Source: Exophiala sp. HKRS030
Lineage: Eukaryota > Ascomycota > Eurotiomycetes > Chaetothyriales > Herpotrichiellaceae
Length of the DNA: 64,000 nucleotides
Reading direction: 5' to 3'
Assembly: GCA_023897205.1 (NCBI GenBank)
Contig: JAHWDD010000003.1
Span: forward strand, 685,665 to 749,664
The translations under genes and the position numbers were made by a program. The notes below the pieces were generated by a model. The model had not been told where the DNA came from, made no database searches, and worked only from the letters and a program-made list of their open reading frames with translations. Of this stretch, positions 33,434-44,749 are shown piece by piece (position 1 is the stretch's first letter; the number at the start of each line of letters is the position of its first letter).

Positions 33434-34198
33434 GCGAGGTACTCGTATTGTAGTATGTCAGGCTCGAGCCTGTGATGCTCATGGCAGCTACGAGTACTTG
33501 AACTTCATCAGCCTTGTTTCATGCCATTCAGCCTCATAACTCCGACAGTCGACCTTGTGGTGACGACATTGTTTACCTACCTATCGTATTGTAGGTAGGG
33601 GGTGAACACTGACTTTTTTGAGTCGGACGTTCAGTGGTTGGATCATTGGCGGAGATGGATGAACGCTGTGGCTGCATTAGAGCCCTATCCGGGCTCCTGA
33701 TTGTGGTTTGGCGACCATCGCGATTCAAGATTTCGGTTGTCAAGATCGCCGACTAGCGAGATTAGCCGCGTAAGTCTGGAGCGGGTGAGAGCCTGTTAAG
33801 GGCTTCTCTAGGCACCACTGGGGCTTTCGGGCGCCTCTTACAGCCTACTCCAGGCTCTAACCTGCCCCGCTGTGGCCCTCCATTGACGACACTTTGCTTG
33901 CACTTGCAGCTGAGAAGCTAGAAAAGAACATTTACGTCACTGACATTTCGACACCACCTGGTCAATGCTACAGGACAGTATGTACTTTCTTCCAACTCTT
34001 CAGACCTTTTGACAATCCAAGGTCCATGTCTGTCAAACTTCCTCTTACAACTCCTTTTGTTCTTTCCAGCACTCCTTCTCTTAGCAGCGTAGACTGTGAT
34101 TGAGTCCGTCGGCCGCATTACGTCGCTTGCCTCAAAAGCCCATTCCAGACGAGTCCTTGATTCCCTGAACGGAAAGGCGCAGTGCACCTCGTTCCGTC
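33434..34198. other. Spacer between deacetylase and SMP/C2 genes
   Basis: 765 bp. A hairpin of CCTACCTA and TAGGTAGG (33576-33599, 8-bp stem, 8-nt loop) lies about 140 bp after the deacetylase stop. A pyrimidine-rich segment before 34198 is the likely promoter and leader of the next gene. No gene found. Confidence 0.6.
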
Positions 34199-37100
34199 AT
34201 GGCTGCTCAGCAGCAAAAGAGCGGCAAGCCGTGGAGCGGCAACAACAAAATTCCCACCGTCAATCAATTTATAGCGAATCTCGACCGTAACAAGGCAGAT
34301 CGCGACAAGGGAATCGATGAACGGCAACGAAATGTTGGGGCTTCCAGTGAAATCACTCCCCACAAGAATGAGAAGCAGAAGAACGAGGGCAAAACTGTGA
34401 CTGATCCAGTGACCGGAAGGGACATTGTCATCGCAGACGTTGGCAAGGAGTATATGAAAAGAGCAGACAATCCTCAGGTATGGATGACAGACTAGTTGGG
34501 AAGCTTGGTTTTCATTGCTGACTTGCGTATAGCTGTCTGTACCTAATGCAAATTTAGGGAGGCCTACGACAGTCGCGACCGATCCATCCCAAAAGAACCC
34601 TGAATACAAGGAAAAGCAAGATATCACTGCACCTCCTGATCCCATCGCTGAAGGAGCTACTTCCGATGTACCCATCCACGGTGAAAAGACCAACATTCTA
34701 TTCCATCCAACCCCTTCCGTCAGCTATGAGCCCATGTTCGAAATCCTCGAGAAGCGCGCTGGTGGCTTGTGCATTGCCATATTGCTCTCCATCGTCTTCC
34801 TGGGAAAGATGTTCGGTGGCTCTCTGAAAGGGTTGATACCACTGGGCATGTGTCTTGCTTCAGGCGTGTGGTTGTGGATGAAGGAGGTGGTCAGAAGTGG
34901 TCGCGAAGTCGAGTGGTCTAGTGAACAATCTCGGGGCGAGACTGTGCGCATAACCCATTGCCTTCTGTGCGAATTGTGCTAATCGTTGTAGGCCACTGCA
35001 AACCTCCTTCCCGAATCTGTCGAATGGATGAACACATTTTTGTCTGTTGTCTGGGGCCTCATCAACCCTGATATGTTTGCTGCCGTTGCCGATACCCTGG
35101 AAGACGTCATGCAAGCCTCGGTGCCTGGCGTGATTAACAATGTTCGAGTGGCAGAGATTGACCAAGGCAATAATCCGATTCGAATTCTCAGCTTGCGAGC
35201 ACTACCGGACTCGAGAGTACAAGACCTCAAACAGAGCATTCATGAGGAGAATAAGAAGACGAAAGACCCCCAGGAAGCCGCTGCTGACGAGGAGGGTGGT
35301 GAATACTACAATCTTGAGATTGCTTTCGCTTACCACGCTAAGCCCACTGGCCAGAGTGCTTCTTCTCGTGCGAGAAACATGCACATGAACCTTGTTTTCT
35401 ACTTGGGTATTAAAGGACTCATCGGAGTACCGTTACCGATCTTCGTCGAACTGCAAGAGCTGGTCGGGACTGTACGTCTACGGTTGCAGATGACTCCGGA
35501 GCCACCGTTTGCAAAGAGTCTCACCTTCACTCTGATGGGCGTCCCTCATGTCCAAGCAGGCTGTATTCCGATGATGAAACGTGGAGTGAATATTCTCAAT
35601 CTACCGCTGATCTCAAACTTCGTCAATTATGCCATCGGAGCTGCGGCAAGCATGTATGTGGCTCCCAAGTCAATGCAAATTGATTTGAAAGCCATCCTCC
35701 AGGGAGATGATATCACCAAGGATACCCAGGCCATTGGTGTCATGTGGATTCGAATCCATCGTGCTATCGGTCTCAGTAAACAGGATCGTCGTGGCAGCAA
35801 GTACGGTGGTAGTGATCCATACATCAATCTGTCATTCTCGAAATATGGCAAGCCTATGTACTGCACTCGCGTCATCACCGACGATCTCAATCCCGTGTGG
35901 GAAGAGACTGCTGCACTTCTGGTTACTCCTGATCTGGTCAAGGCTGATGAACAGCTCAGTGTTGAGCTTTGGGATTCGGATCGGAACTCTGCGGACGACA
36001 TGGTCGGAAAGATCGAATTGTCGATGCAGAAGATGATTCAACATCCTGGCAAGATGTACCCCCAGATCTCCAAGCTGGCTGGTGTGGCTGATGGAAGTGA
36101 AATGCCTGGTGAATTGCATTGGGAAGTTGGATATTTTGGAAAGCCCAAGTTCCGGCCCGCTCTTCGAACAGATGGCAAGGACAAAAACCTTCCTGCCCAA
36201 CTCAAGCATGATGCACAGTTCCAGGACGAAAAGGGTACCCTCGACACTGAAGACGCTGACGCCGTGGCGCATACACCCCCGGATCCACTGTGGCCCAGTG
36301 GCGTACTAAGTGTTGTTGTCCATCAGATTGTGAATCTGGAACTAGAGAACATCAAAGGCTCTGACGGTAACAGAAAGGGCAAGGAATTCGAGCCTGCCAA
36401 ACCATTCGGCGAGGGGACCGATGAAGAATCTAACAGTCAGTTAATTATCTCCAAGCATGAAAGCTATGAGCTGACCGAAACAGAATTGCCCACATCTTAC
36501 TGTACTATATTGTTCAACGACTCTCTTGTCTACCGCACTCGAGCCAAAGCTGTCAGCAGCAAACCTATTTTCAATGCTGGCACTGAGCGATTCATGCGCG
36601 ACTGGAGATCTGGCATAGTCACCGTCACTGTACGCGATCAACGTAATCGCGAACATGATCCGATCCTCGGCGTTGTTCCTCTTCGTTTATCAGAACTTCT
36701 GACCACTAGCTCTCAAGTGACGCGATGGTACCCACTCGATGGAGGCATTGGCTTTGGTCGCATCAGAATCTCTCTGCTATTCCGAAGCGTCGAAACTCGC
36801 CTACCGCCAAACATGCTGGGCTGGGATGTGGGCACTTTCGAATTCCTTTCCAGCCAGATCATTGCCAAGGGTTGGGATCATAACACGAAACTCAAGCTTC
36901 GCACTGGTGGCAGTGTGGGCAAGATTCCTCGAGAGCGCTGCCACAAGACTGAGGCCGGTGACGGGGTGTACTTCGACGTATCACCTGAAAACAACTACCA
37001 CGTTCGTCTTCCCGTGAAATACCGATATCGATCACCTGTCATCTTCGAGTTCCACGTGGCTGGCAAGCGTGGCGCGGCTGCGTATGCATCCATCTGGCTA

Positions 37101-38072
37101 CAAAACCTGGTGGATAATGAGGAGACACCAATCGACGTTCCCATCTGGAAGACAAAGAATGGCAGTCGTCTTTGCCAGAATTACATTACCGAGCAAAACG
37201 TCAAAGCATTCATGGACAAGGGACTGGAAGACCTGGAAGAGGTTGGACGTCTTCAATTCCGAGGTCGCTTCAAGGCGGGCATGGACGAATCGCACCGAGA
37301 CTTTATCGTGGACAACGACACTCGAGAGACCTTTGAAACCTGGGAGTGTTGCCTAGCAGAGGGTGTCCGACAGCGAGTTGTTGAAGCCGAGGTCCCTGAC
37401 AACATCCAGGAAATGCACGAAGCATCTCTGACCGAAGGGCGTGACATACTCAAGCAACAGACATCGGAGCATGAGAGACGCAAGTGGCTCAGCAAGTCTG
37501 GAGAGGACTGGTCCGGAGCCTTCACCCACGATCCAAGAGCGTACACCAACAAGAAGCATGAGAAAATCGCTGAGCCCGGGAGAGACGATCCTCCGCACGA
37601 TCCATATGCTCCTTCGGACAATGAGGAGAATGACCAGGTTTCGTATGACTCGGACGCGGACTCTGATTCATCTTCTGATTTGGGCATTACTGACGCCAGC
37701 AATGCGCCCGAGGGAGGATTCCAGAAAAAGGCGGCGGAGAGTGCGGACGGCCAAGCCGACGAGCAGGTCAATGGAAGCGGTCAAGCACGTCCCAGTGGCG
37801 ACACGATGGCGACAACAGATACCAACTATACAACCATGACGGAAGCTTCGTCTGGATCTGTGCAACCCGTATCCAGGAGGGATTCTAAATGGGAGAAGAA
37901 AGCCAGCGATCGAGCCGAAGCACGTAAGCACCGTGGCTTGGCTCAATGGACTCCAGCGAGAAATGTCAAGTTCGCAAAGGACGAAGCCAAGATTGGAGTG
38001 AGCAAGATCAAGAAGAGACTTGGTATGGGTGGTTTGGCGGGAAGAGAACCTGGTGTTGAAACCGAGGCTTGA
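34199..38072 (+). CDS. SMP- and C2-domain membrane contact site protein (tricalbin/Mug190 type)
   Basis: Lipid-transfer tether expected at ER-plasma membrane contacts. Exons 34199-34477, 34533-34943 and 34992-38072 (introns 55 and 48 bp) give 1256 residues. The order is: a polar N terminus; a hydrophobic hairpin at about 170-212 (ILLSIVFLGKMFGGSLKG...LIPLGMCLASGVWLWM); an SMP domain from about 238 (ESVEWMNTFLSVVWGLINP) to about 430; a C2 domain from about 479 with SDPYINL, LNPVWEE and WDSDRNSADD, which keeps calcium-ligand Asp residues; a second C2 from about 667 (GVLSVVVHQIVNLE); a third beta-rich segment at about 860-1000; and an acidic, Ser-rich disordered tail. Two adjacent N-terminal hydrophobic segments before the SMP domain fit tricalbins. 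Overall length and the long divergent C-terminal part recall S. pombe Mug190 homologues, so I leave the symbol blank. Confidence 0.88.
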
Positions 38073-39365
38073 TAAGGCTGGTTGGTGCATATATGCAGGT
38101 CGTCATGAAGTTTAGGACGATGTTGCGATTTGATGGCCACGACTTTAACACGATGGCTTGATTACAATCTTGCGTGTACTTCTACTACGAAAACAATGAG
38201 TGTGCTGATGACTGGGATGGTTTTCATGGGGGTTTGAATATTATTGTATTGGTTTTGTACTTGTAAACAACATCTGCATTCCGTACGGAGTACAAGCCAC
38301 GGATCTACATCTGGGTATTCGATTGAAACGTAGGTAGAACAGATTGGGACAACTGATACAAAGCACAAACGAGGGACCAGTTCGGCAGAGGATATTCCGT
38401 ATGGAGCTGTATCAAAATGGGTTGATGGCGAGGGACAGGGTTGTACTGTATGGCGTATACTGGACTCACTGATCATCCGCCCAGACTTGCTTATGAGATC
38501 AATGATGCAAGGACCGTGCGAGTGAAAATGTACTGTAAATGGACGAAGCTGGACTGTATGTAGATAATTGTAGAAGCAGACTGTACAGTTGATGGCCCGG
38601 ACCTACAGTATGTACGGAAAAGCGGCCGCTCAGCTACCGATGAGCCCTAAGGACCTATTGTACAAGTAGGTAGTTTAGCGTGTCTTGGCCAGACAATGGA
38701 TTCGTCAGAGGCCAAGACACTCGGACGGGTTGCTGTGCTCAGCCTCGATCTGGAGGGAGCCACAGCGCGCGAGCCTTATCTCCCTTGGGGTCTAGCCTCG
38801 CACCTGTAGTGGCCAACACACCCTAACGAGTACCTTGTAGCAGCCTCTGGCCTCTCGGTATTTGGCCCAAACTGCGCCCACCTACGCCTACGCCTACGCC
38901 TTGTGCCCTCTTATGCTGCACCGTTACGGCAACTCCTCCCTACACTTGTTCCCGTCTCGCTGTCAGCACCACTACTCATCATCGTCAACACATTGTACCC
39001 CGACCCATCCGTCTGGGCATTCGTACATCTTTTGATCAAAGACCTTACCTACCTTCACCATTCCATTCTTTCTGCATCAATCCTTGTCTGTCGCAATCCT
39101 ACATCCTTACCCTCCGTAATTCCTCTGGCGACGTCCCGTACACTCTCGTTTGTACTCCGAACCTGAAATTTAAAAACCCCCAGCCTTTTTCCAGCCGTTT
39201 CGTCGTCCGCTCTCGAAGTAACAACTTGACCCCCTCGTAGGGTTTCTGGTACTCAGCGCCACTCACTATCGACAACACCAATCGTATATACGGGCTCACG
39301 TCGTTCTCATGCCGTCCTGAACAGTCAGCAACAAGTTTTCCGTCAAAGGGCCCCCCCGGAGCGCC
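38073..39365. other. Spacer before the ADAM protease gene
   Basis: 1.3 kb with no supported gene. It contains CGTACGGAGTAC at 38282-38293, a short CCTACG triple repeat at about 38881-38899, and a pyrimidine-rich segment from about 38900 to 39160 that looks like promoter and leader. Confidence 0.6.
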
Positions 39366-41828
39366 ATGCGCTTCCTCCATCAGTTCGCTCTCTTAGCGAC
39401 GTCGATACTCTTAATTTCCCTGGGTGAAGGACATTCACAATCAAGAAACCCTCTCAACTACCTCTCTCTCCTCGAAAACCCTCGAATCCATACTCCTTCG
39501 CAACGAGTCCATGCCACCTCCCACTTTGATCTCACCTTCGACCTCCACAAACACTCGGAACACTTTCGCCTAAGTTTAGAACCCAACCATGACATTATCC
39601 ACGACGATTCCTACGTCGAGTACATTGACAAAGACGGCAATGTCAGGCATGTCGAGAAGATGCGGCGGGAGGGCTTCAAGGTCTTTCAGGGCAAGTCATT
39701 TGTGGTGGACGAGAATGGCCTCTCTACCCACGTTGGCTGGGCGCGGGTGGTGATGAGAAGGGACGGCGTTCGACCACTGTTCGAGGGTGCTTTCACCGTC
39801 ATGGGTAATCACCACCATGTACAAATGAAGTCGACCTACATGGCTACAAAACATCGGCAAGACCCTCCCCTGGAAGATGACGAGGACGAATACATGGCTG
39901 TCTGGAGGGATACTGATGTCAGCCGACAAACACATCGGGACTTGAAGAGAGGCGCTGATGCCGATCTGACTTGTGCGTCGGACAAGCTGCCATTCAACAC
40001 AGACCCTGAACATCCTCTCTTTCGAGACCTCATGGTGAAGAGGGACGAAGGGTATTGGGGATCCATGTCAATATCGCATTTGTTCGGTAAGCGTCAGAAC
40101 AACAATATTGACGGCGGTGGTGCTGGAAACGGTAATTCGGGTGGCGTCAACCTCAGAGATTCTATCGGGAGTACAGCTGGATGTCCGACGACTCGAAGGG
40201 TGGCACTGATTGGCGTTGCAACCGATTGCACCTACACCGGCAGCTTCAACTCGACGGACAGTGTGCGACAAAATATCATTACCCAAGTCAATACTGCGTC
40301 CGATCTTTATCAATCAACTTTCAACATCACTCTCGGATTGAGGAATCTGACCGTGTCTGAGGCCGAATGTCCTGGTACGGCCGCAGCTCAGACTCCGTGG
40401 AACGTGGGCTGCAGCGGTGGTACCGACATGACCGCTCGACTGAATACCTTTTCTCAATGGCGAGGTCAGCGAGGAGATTCCAATGCCTACTGGTCTCTCT
40501 TCACCACTTGCAACACTGGCGCCGAAGTCGGTCTCGCGTGGCTTGGACAATTGTGCAACACTGGCGCGACCTCTCAACAAGACACGAGCGGGTCGTCCCA
40601 GAGCGTCACCGGCGCGAATGTGATCGCAAAGACATCTACGGAATGGCAAGTGTTCGCTCATGAATCTGGCCATACATTTGGAGCCGTCCATGATTGTGAC
40701 TCGAGCACTTGTGCGGACGCCAACACGGTCAACTCGGGCCAGTGCTGTCCTCTTTCGGCTTCCTCGTGTGATGCTAAAGCCCAGTACATGATGAATCCCT
40801 ATTCATCACCAGACATCACCAAGTTCTCCCCTTGTTCCATTGGCAACATCTGCAGTGCCTTGGGGCGCAACTCGGTACAGTCGGGTTGCCTTACTGATAA
40901 CAGGGGTGTCGTCACCATTACCGGCAATCAGTGTGGTAATGGTATTGTCGAGGAAGGCGAAGACTGCGACTGTGGTGGTGCAGACGGTTGTGCCGGTAAT
41001 TCGTGCTGCAACCCCGATACTTGCAAGTACAACCAAGGTGCGGTCTGCGATCCCAGCAACGAAGGCTGCTGTACACCGCAATGTCAATTTGCGAGCGCAA
41101 GCACCGTCTGCCGTGCAAGCACTGGAGTTTGCGATCCCGAAGAAACGTGCTCCGGTACTAATGGCACATGTCCCGCTGATGTCACTGCCCCAGATGGGAC
41201 GTCGTGCAAGAGCGGAAATGCGACAGGTCTACACTGCGCCAGCGGCCAATGCACAAGTCGTGACCTCCAATGCAAGACCTTGATGGGCGATTATACCTCG
41301 ACCAACGACACATATGCCTGCAACAGTCAAACGTGCAGTATCAGCTGTGGTAGTCCTGACTTTGGACCGAATGTTTGTTATAGCATGCAGCAGAACTTCC
41401 TGGACGGGACACCTTGTGGTGGGGACGGCAAATGCAGAAATGGTGTATGCAAAGGCAGCACCGTTGGAGGAGAAGTCAAATCCTGGATCGATCATAACAA
41501 GACTCTTGTGATTGCGCTCGCATCTGCCCTTGGAGGGTTATTACTCCTTGCCATCCTTGGCTGCTGCGTACGGGCATGTCGAAAACCTCGAGCGAAGCAG
41601 ATGGTTGCTGGCGGTCAACGTCGGCGGAACCGACCACCCCCTCGTGGCTGGGATGGACCGCCGGTTCCAATGCAGATGCAGGATCGTGGTTATGGACAGC
41701 CAAATTGGGGTCCGAGCCCACAACAGCCGCCCCCGACGTACTGGGCCAACCAACCGCCTCAATATCAATGGCCTCAAGGAGGAGGGTTTGATAATGGCAA
41801 CAGGGGGAATAGTGTGCGATATGCTTGA
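39366..41828 (+). CDS. ADAM-family membrane metalloprotease
   Basis: Secreted, membrane-anchored zinc protease of the adamalysin (M12B) family, probably a cell-surface sheddase. Single exon, 820 residues. A signal peptide covers about residues 1-25. A prodomain follows, ending near basic sites such as LFGKRQ (about residue 244). The metalloprotease domain is about 275-510, with HESGHTFGAVHDC starting at His432: three zinc-binding His and the catalytic Glu, in the HExxHxxGxxHD form. YMMNPYSS supplies the Met-turn. A Cys-rich disintegrin domain begins near NQCGNGIVEEGEDCDCG, followed by a Cys-rich region. One transmembrane helix lies at about 714-736 (TLVIALASALGGLLLLAIL). The cytoplasmic tail is Pro/Gln-rich with PPP motifs. 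This matches fungal ADM-A/ADM-B-type proteins; I cannot decide which. Confidence 0.93.
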   Translation: MRFLHQFALLATSILLISLGEGHSQSRNPLNYLSLLENPRIHTPSQRVHATSHFDLTFDLHKHSEHFRLSLEPNHDIIHDDSYVEYIDKDGNVRHVEKMRREGFKVFQGKSFVVDENGLSTHVGWARVVMRRDGVRPLFEGAFTVMGNHHHVQMKSTYMATKHRQDPPLEDDEDEYMAVWRDTDVSRQTHRDLKRGADADLTCASDKLPFNTDPEHPLFRDLMVKRDEGYWGSMSISHLFGKRQNNNIDGGGAGNGNSGGVNLRDSIGSTAGCPTTRRVALIGVATDCTYTGSFNSTDSVRQNIITQVNTASDLYQSTFNITLGLRNLTVSEAECPGTAAAQTPWNVGCSGGTDMTARLNTFSQWRGQRGDSNAYWSLFTTCNTGAEVGLAWLGQLCNTGATSQQDTSGSSQSVTGANVIAKTSTEWQVFAHESGHTFGAVHDCDSSTCADANTVNSGQCCPLSASSCDAKAQYMMNPYSSPDITKFSPCSIGNICSALGRNSVQSGCLTDNRGVVTITGNQCGNGIVEEGEDCDCGGADGCAGNSCCNPDTCKYNQGAVCDPSNEGCCTPQCQFASASTVCRASTGVCDPEETCSGTNGTCPADVTAPDGTSCKSGNATGLHCASGQCTSRDLQCKTLMGDYTSTNDTYACNSQTCSISCGSPDFGPNVCYSMQQNFLDGTPCGGDGKCRNGVCKGSTVGGEVKSWIDHNKTLVIALASALGGLLLLAILGCCVRACRKPRAKQMVAGGQRRRNRPPPRGWDGPPVPMQMQDRGYGQPNWGPSPQQPPPTYWANQPPQYQWPQGGGFDNGNRGNSVRYA

Positions 41829-42554
41829 GGGAAGACGTGAGGAGTATACCAATACATGTGTACAGAGCAAGAGATCGGGGTGGTACAACACAGACAAGGA
41901 CATTTGCGTCGTCATGTGGAGTTTGATTTGAAGATGATGAATATTGCATCTACGCTTTGTTTGAAAAGAGTTGTCTTCTGGGCATATAATTGATTGGAAG
42001 GTGTGCATATTGCATCGAGATTGGCGTTACAAAGGGGACAAGAGTGAAACAGTACTGCTGGTTTGCCTCTGGTGGACATGACAAATGGGTGCCACTGGGA
42101 CGCAGCCGCATTTGGATTGTACTTTAGACATGACCTCCATGATTAGCGATGATGAATCCAAAGAAAAAATCGAATGACCAGAGACATGCGTAGCAAGTGT
42201 GAGAGTGTGTATCATTGTAGTTGAGTGAGAATGTGAGATGAGGTGAACTGTCAATTTGATACCGAGTTCGGATATTACCCCATACTACTGTGATGGTACC
42301 GAGTACTTGTGCTATGGCATCATCGTGCACCGTCCGATCTCGCAATTCGGTTCCGGCACCATTTTGACTACTCGTCGCATCTCACCTCTCACATCCAGCA
42401 TTTTACTAAGTACTGACATTGCAACCTCTTTGGACGGAGTAGTCCTTTTGTGCCTTTTACCTTTTTCTCCTTATCGCGGACACCATCAAGAGTTCAATTG
42501 GGAGAACAAAAGACAGAAAACTCACCACCAATCCTCTTCCCCTCCCCTCCACTC
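41829..42554. other. Spacer before the aminotransferase gene
   Basis: 726 bp. Left part is presumed 3' UTR of the protease gene; right part from about 42330 is pyrimidine-rich promoter and leader. No gene found. Confidence 0.6.
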
Positions 42555-44183
42555 ATGAACAACCTCTCCCACTCGTCCACCTCCGTCTTTACCACAGCAG
42601 CACTACTTCCGAGCGGTTTGGGCCTCTTTCGATCATCCGTTGCGCCTCGTCGACCTTTCAGTCTCACCGCCGTCGGTTGCTGTCGTTGCAGTCTCGCCCC
42701 CGTACCACGAGCACGCGGCGGCGGCGACAACTCCAACTCCTCCCCTTCGTTCTCGCACCGTCAACGTCGCAACCTCTTCTCAATCTCGAACAAAATGTCG
42801 GAGAAATACGCCCCGGCCAAGCGAGTGGCGGGTCAGAAACAGGATGTATGGAGCATAGTCAACGAGGCGGCAGCTGCGAGTCCCGTCCAACCCATCGTAA
42901 ACATGGGCCAAGGGTTCTTCGGATACAACCCTCCGCAGTTCATCATCGACGCTGCGAAGGGCGCCCTTGACCGGGTCGAATGTAACCAGTATTCTCCCAC
43001 CAAGGGGCGGCCGAGGTTGAAGAAGGCGATCGCGAAGGCCTACTCGCCGTTTTTCGGACGCGAGTTGGATGCCGAGACGGAGGTTACGATCACGACCGGT
43101 GCCAATGAGGGTGAGATTTCACCATACACTTTGCTTGTGCTGATACATGGTCGCCGTGTTGATGCGTTCTCGCTGTGACTACGTGGGTCTTGACACGGAG
43201 TACTGATTTGTTCTTCTGGTTTTCTTACAGGCATGCTAAGCGCATTCATGGGCTTCATTGAACCCGGTGACGAAGTCATCATCTTTGAACCCTTTTTCGA
43301 CCAATACCTGAGCAACATCGAAATGCCCGGCGGGACGATCCGCTACGTTCCCCTACACCCTCCTGCAGACGGAGCCGAGAGGACCAGTTCCGCGGCGAAT
43401 TGGCGCATCGATTTTGACGAGCTGGAACGGGCGTTCACTTCCAAAACCAAAATGATCGTTCTCAACTCGCCTCACAACCCGGTGGGAAAGGTTTTTAGCA
43501 AAGAAGAACTCACCAAGATTGGAGATCTGTGTCTCAAACACAAAGTCATCATCCTGTCGGACGAGGTGTACGACAGGTTGTACTATGTCCCCTTTACGCG
43601 CATCGCCACCTTGTCCCCGGAACTGGCGAAGATTACGCTCACCGTAGGATCGGCGGGCAAGAACTTTTACGCGACGGGTTGGCGTGTGGGATACTTGATC
43701 GGCCCACCGGAATTGATCAAGTACGTGGCCGCGGCTCACACGAGGATATGTTATTCCAGTGTGAGTCCACTGCAAGAGGCCGCGGCGATCGGGTTCGAAA
43801 TGGCGGATAAAGAAGGCTTTTGGGATCAGGCCGTGGCCGAGATGAAGGGTAAAGTTGACCGGTTCTGTGAGGTTTTTGACGAGTTGGGAATCCCGTATTC
43901 CGTGCCGGAAGGAGGATACTTCGTCCTGGCCAACCTGAAGAGAGTCAAATTGCCGGAGGGGTACACGTTTCCGGATCACGTCAAGGATCGCCCGAGAGAT
44001 TTCAAAATGTCGTGGTTTTTGATCATGGAGCTGGGTGTGGCTGCGATCCCGCCAACCGAGTTTTATACGGATGAAAAGGCGGAAATCGCCGAGGATTGGA
44101 TGAGGTTCGCGGTTTGTAAAAATGACGATGTGCTCCAGCAGGCCAAGGAACGATTGAGAGGGTTGAAGAAGTACATGGAGTAG
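42555..44183 (+). CDS. BNA3: Kynurenine/aromatic aminotransferase (class I PLP enzyme)
   Basis: Pyridoxal-phosphate aminotransferase of the kynurenine aminotransferase/glutamine transaminase K group, predicted to convert kynurenine to kynurenate and to act on related amino acids. Exons 42555-43110 and 43231-44183 (intron 120 bp) give 502 residues. Core motifs are MGQGFFGYNPP, NQYSPTKGRPRLKKAI, TTGANEGMLSAFMGF across the splice, NSPHNPVGKVF, LSDEVYDRLYY and VGSAGKNFYATGWRVGY, with Lys329 as the Schiff-base lysine. The first 80 residues are rich in Ser, Arg and Ala, lack acidic residues early on and look like a mitochondrial presequence. A second ATG at 42795 (MSEKYAPAKRV) lies where the conserved enzyme begins, so a shorter cytosolic form could also be made. 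The symbol is by similarity of motifs to yeast Bna3. Confidence 0.88.
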
Positions 44184-44749
44184 GTAGGCTTTGAGGGTTT
44201 TTTTTTACTCTGTGCGGTGGCGGCATTACCAGAACTTGAAAAGACGTCGGATGGATGAATAGAGTTGCGATCCATCTGGTAGACACTTACTAGAAAAGTG
44301 CTTGTTCAGTCAATGGGCATAGAGGAGAGAGTAGAAAACGAATGAGACATAAGAGTATGAAGTGAAGTTTTGTAGAGTGATAAAAACTGTACAGACAAGT
44401 CGTTGATGGATAGACTAGGAATTATTCTGTAGTTCAAGATGATATTGTGATGTATGTAATGGTCGAGTCCAGGAGACATGCAATCTGAATAATGATACAA
44501 GGTGTATAGCAACACGACGCATTGTCGTCGTTATGCATTGTGGGCAGTATGGTTAGGGATATTCAGCCTCGTCGCGAGGTGATCTCCTTGCGAGGCTGAA
44601 TTATAGTAGTTTTGACGCGTCTTTTCTTAATTACTCCGCGTGTCTGCGCAAGTCGTCTTACCTTTGATCAATTGTAGACACCATCAACAGCAGAACTATC
44701 ATCCGCCCTCGACTCTTGCTGATAGGATACTGATGGATCGCTTAAAAAT
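44184..44749. other. Spacer between aminotransferase and MGS1 genes
   Basis: 566 bp with an inverted repeat at 44561-44601, described separately. No gene found. Confidence 0.6.
44561..44601. repeat. Inverted repeat ATTCAGCCTCG ... CGAGGCTGAAT
   Basis: Perfect 11-bp arms separated by a spacer of 19 bp, between two genes transcribed the same way. A transcript would form a hairpin. The arm contains the word GCGAGGCTGA that recurs as tandem copies at 61531-61582. Confidence 0.85.

Noticed and set aside
33576..33599. Hairpin after the deacetylase gene as a terminator
   Set aside because: Fungal RNA polymerase II does not use hairpin terminators; it is kept only as a note in the spacer entry.
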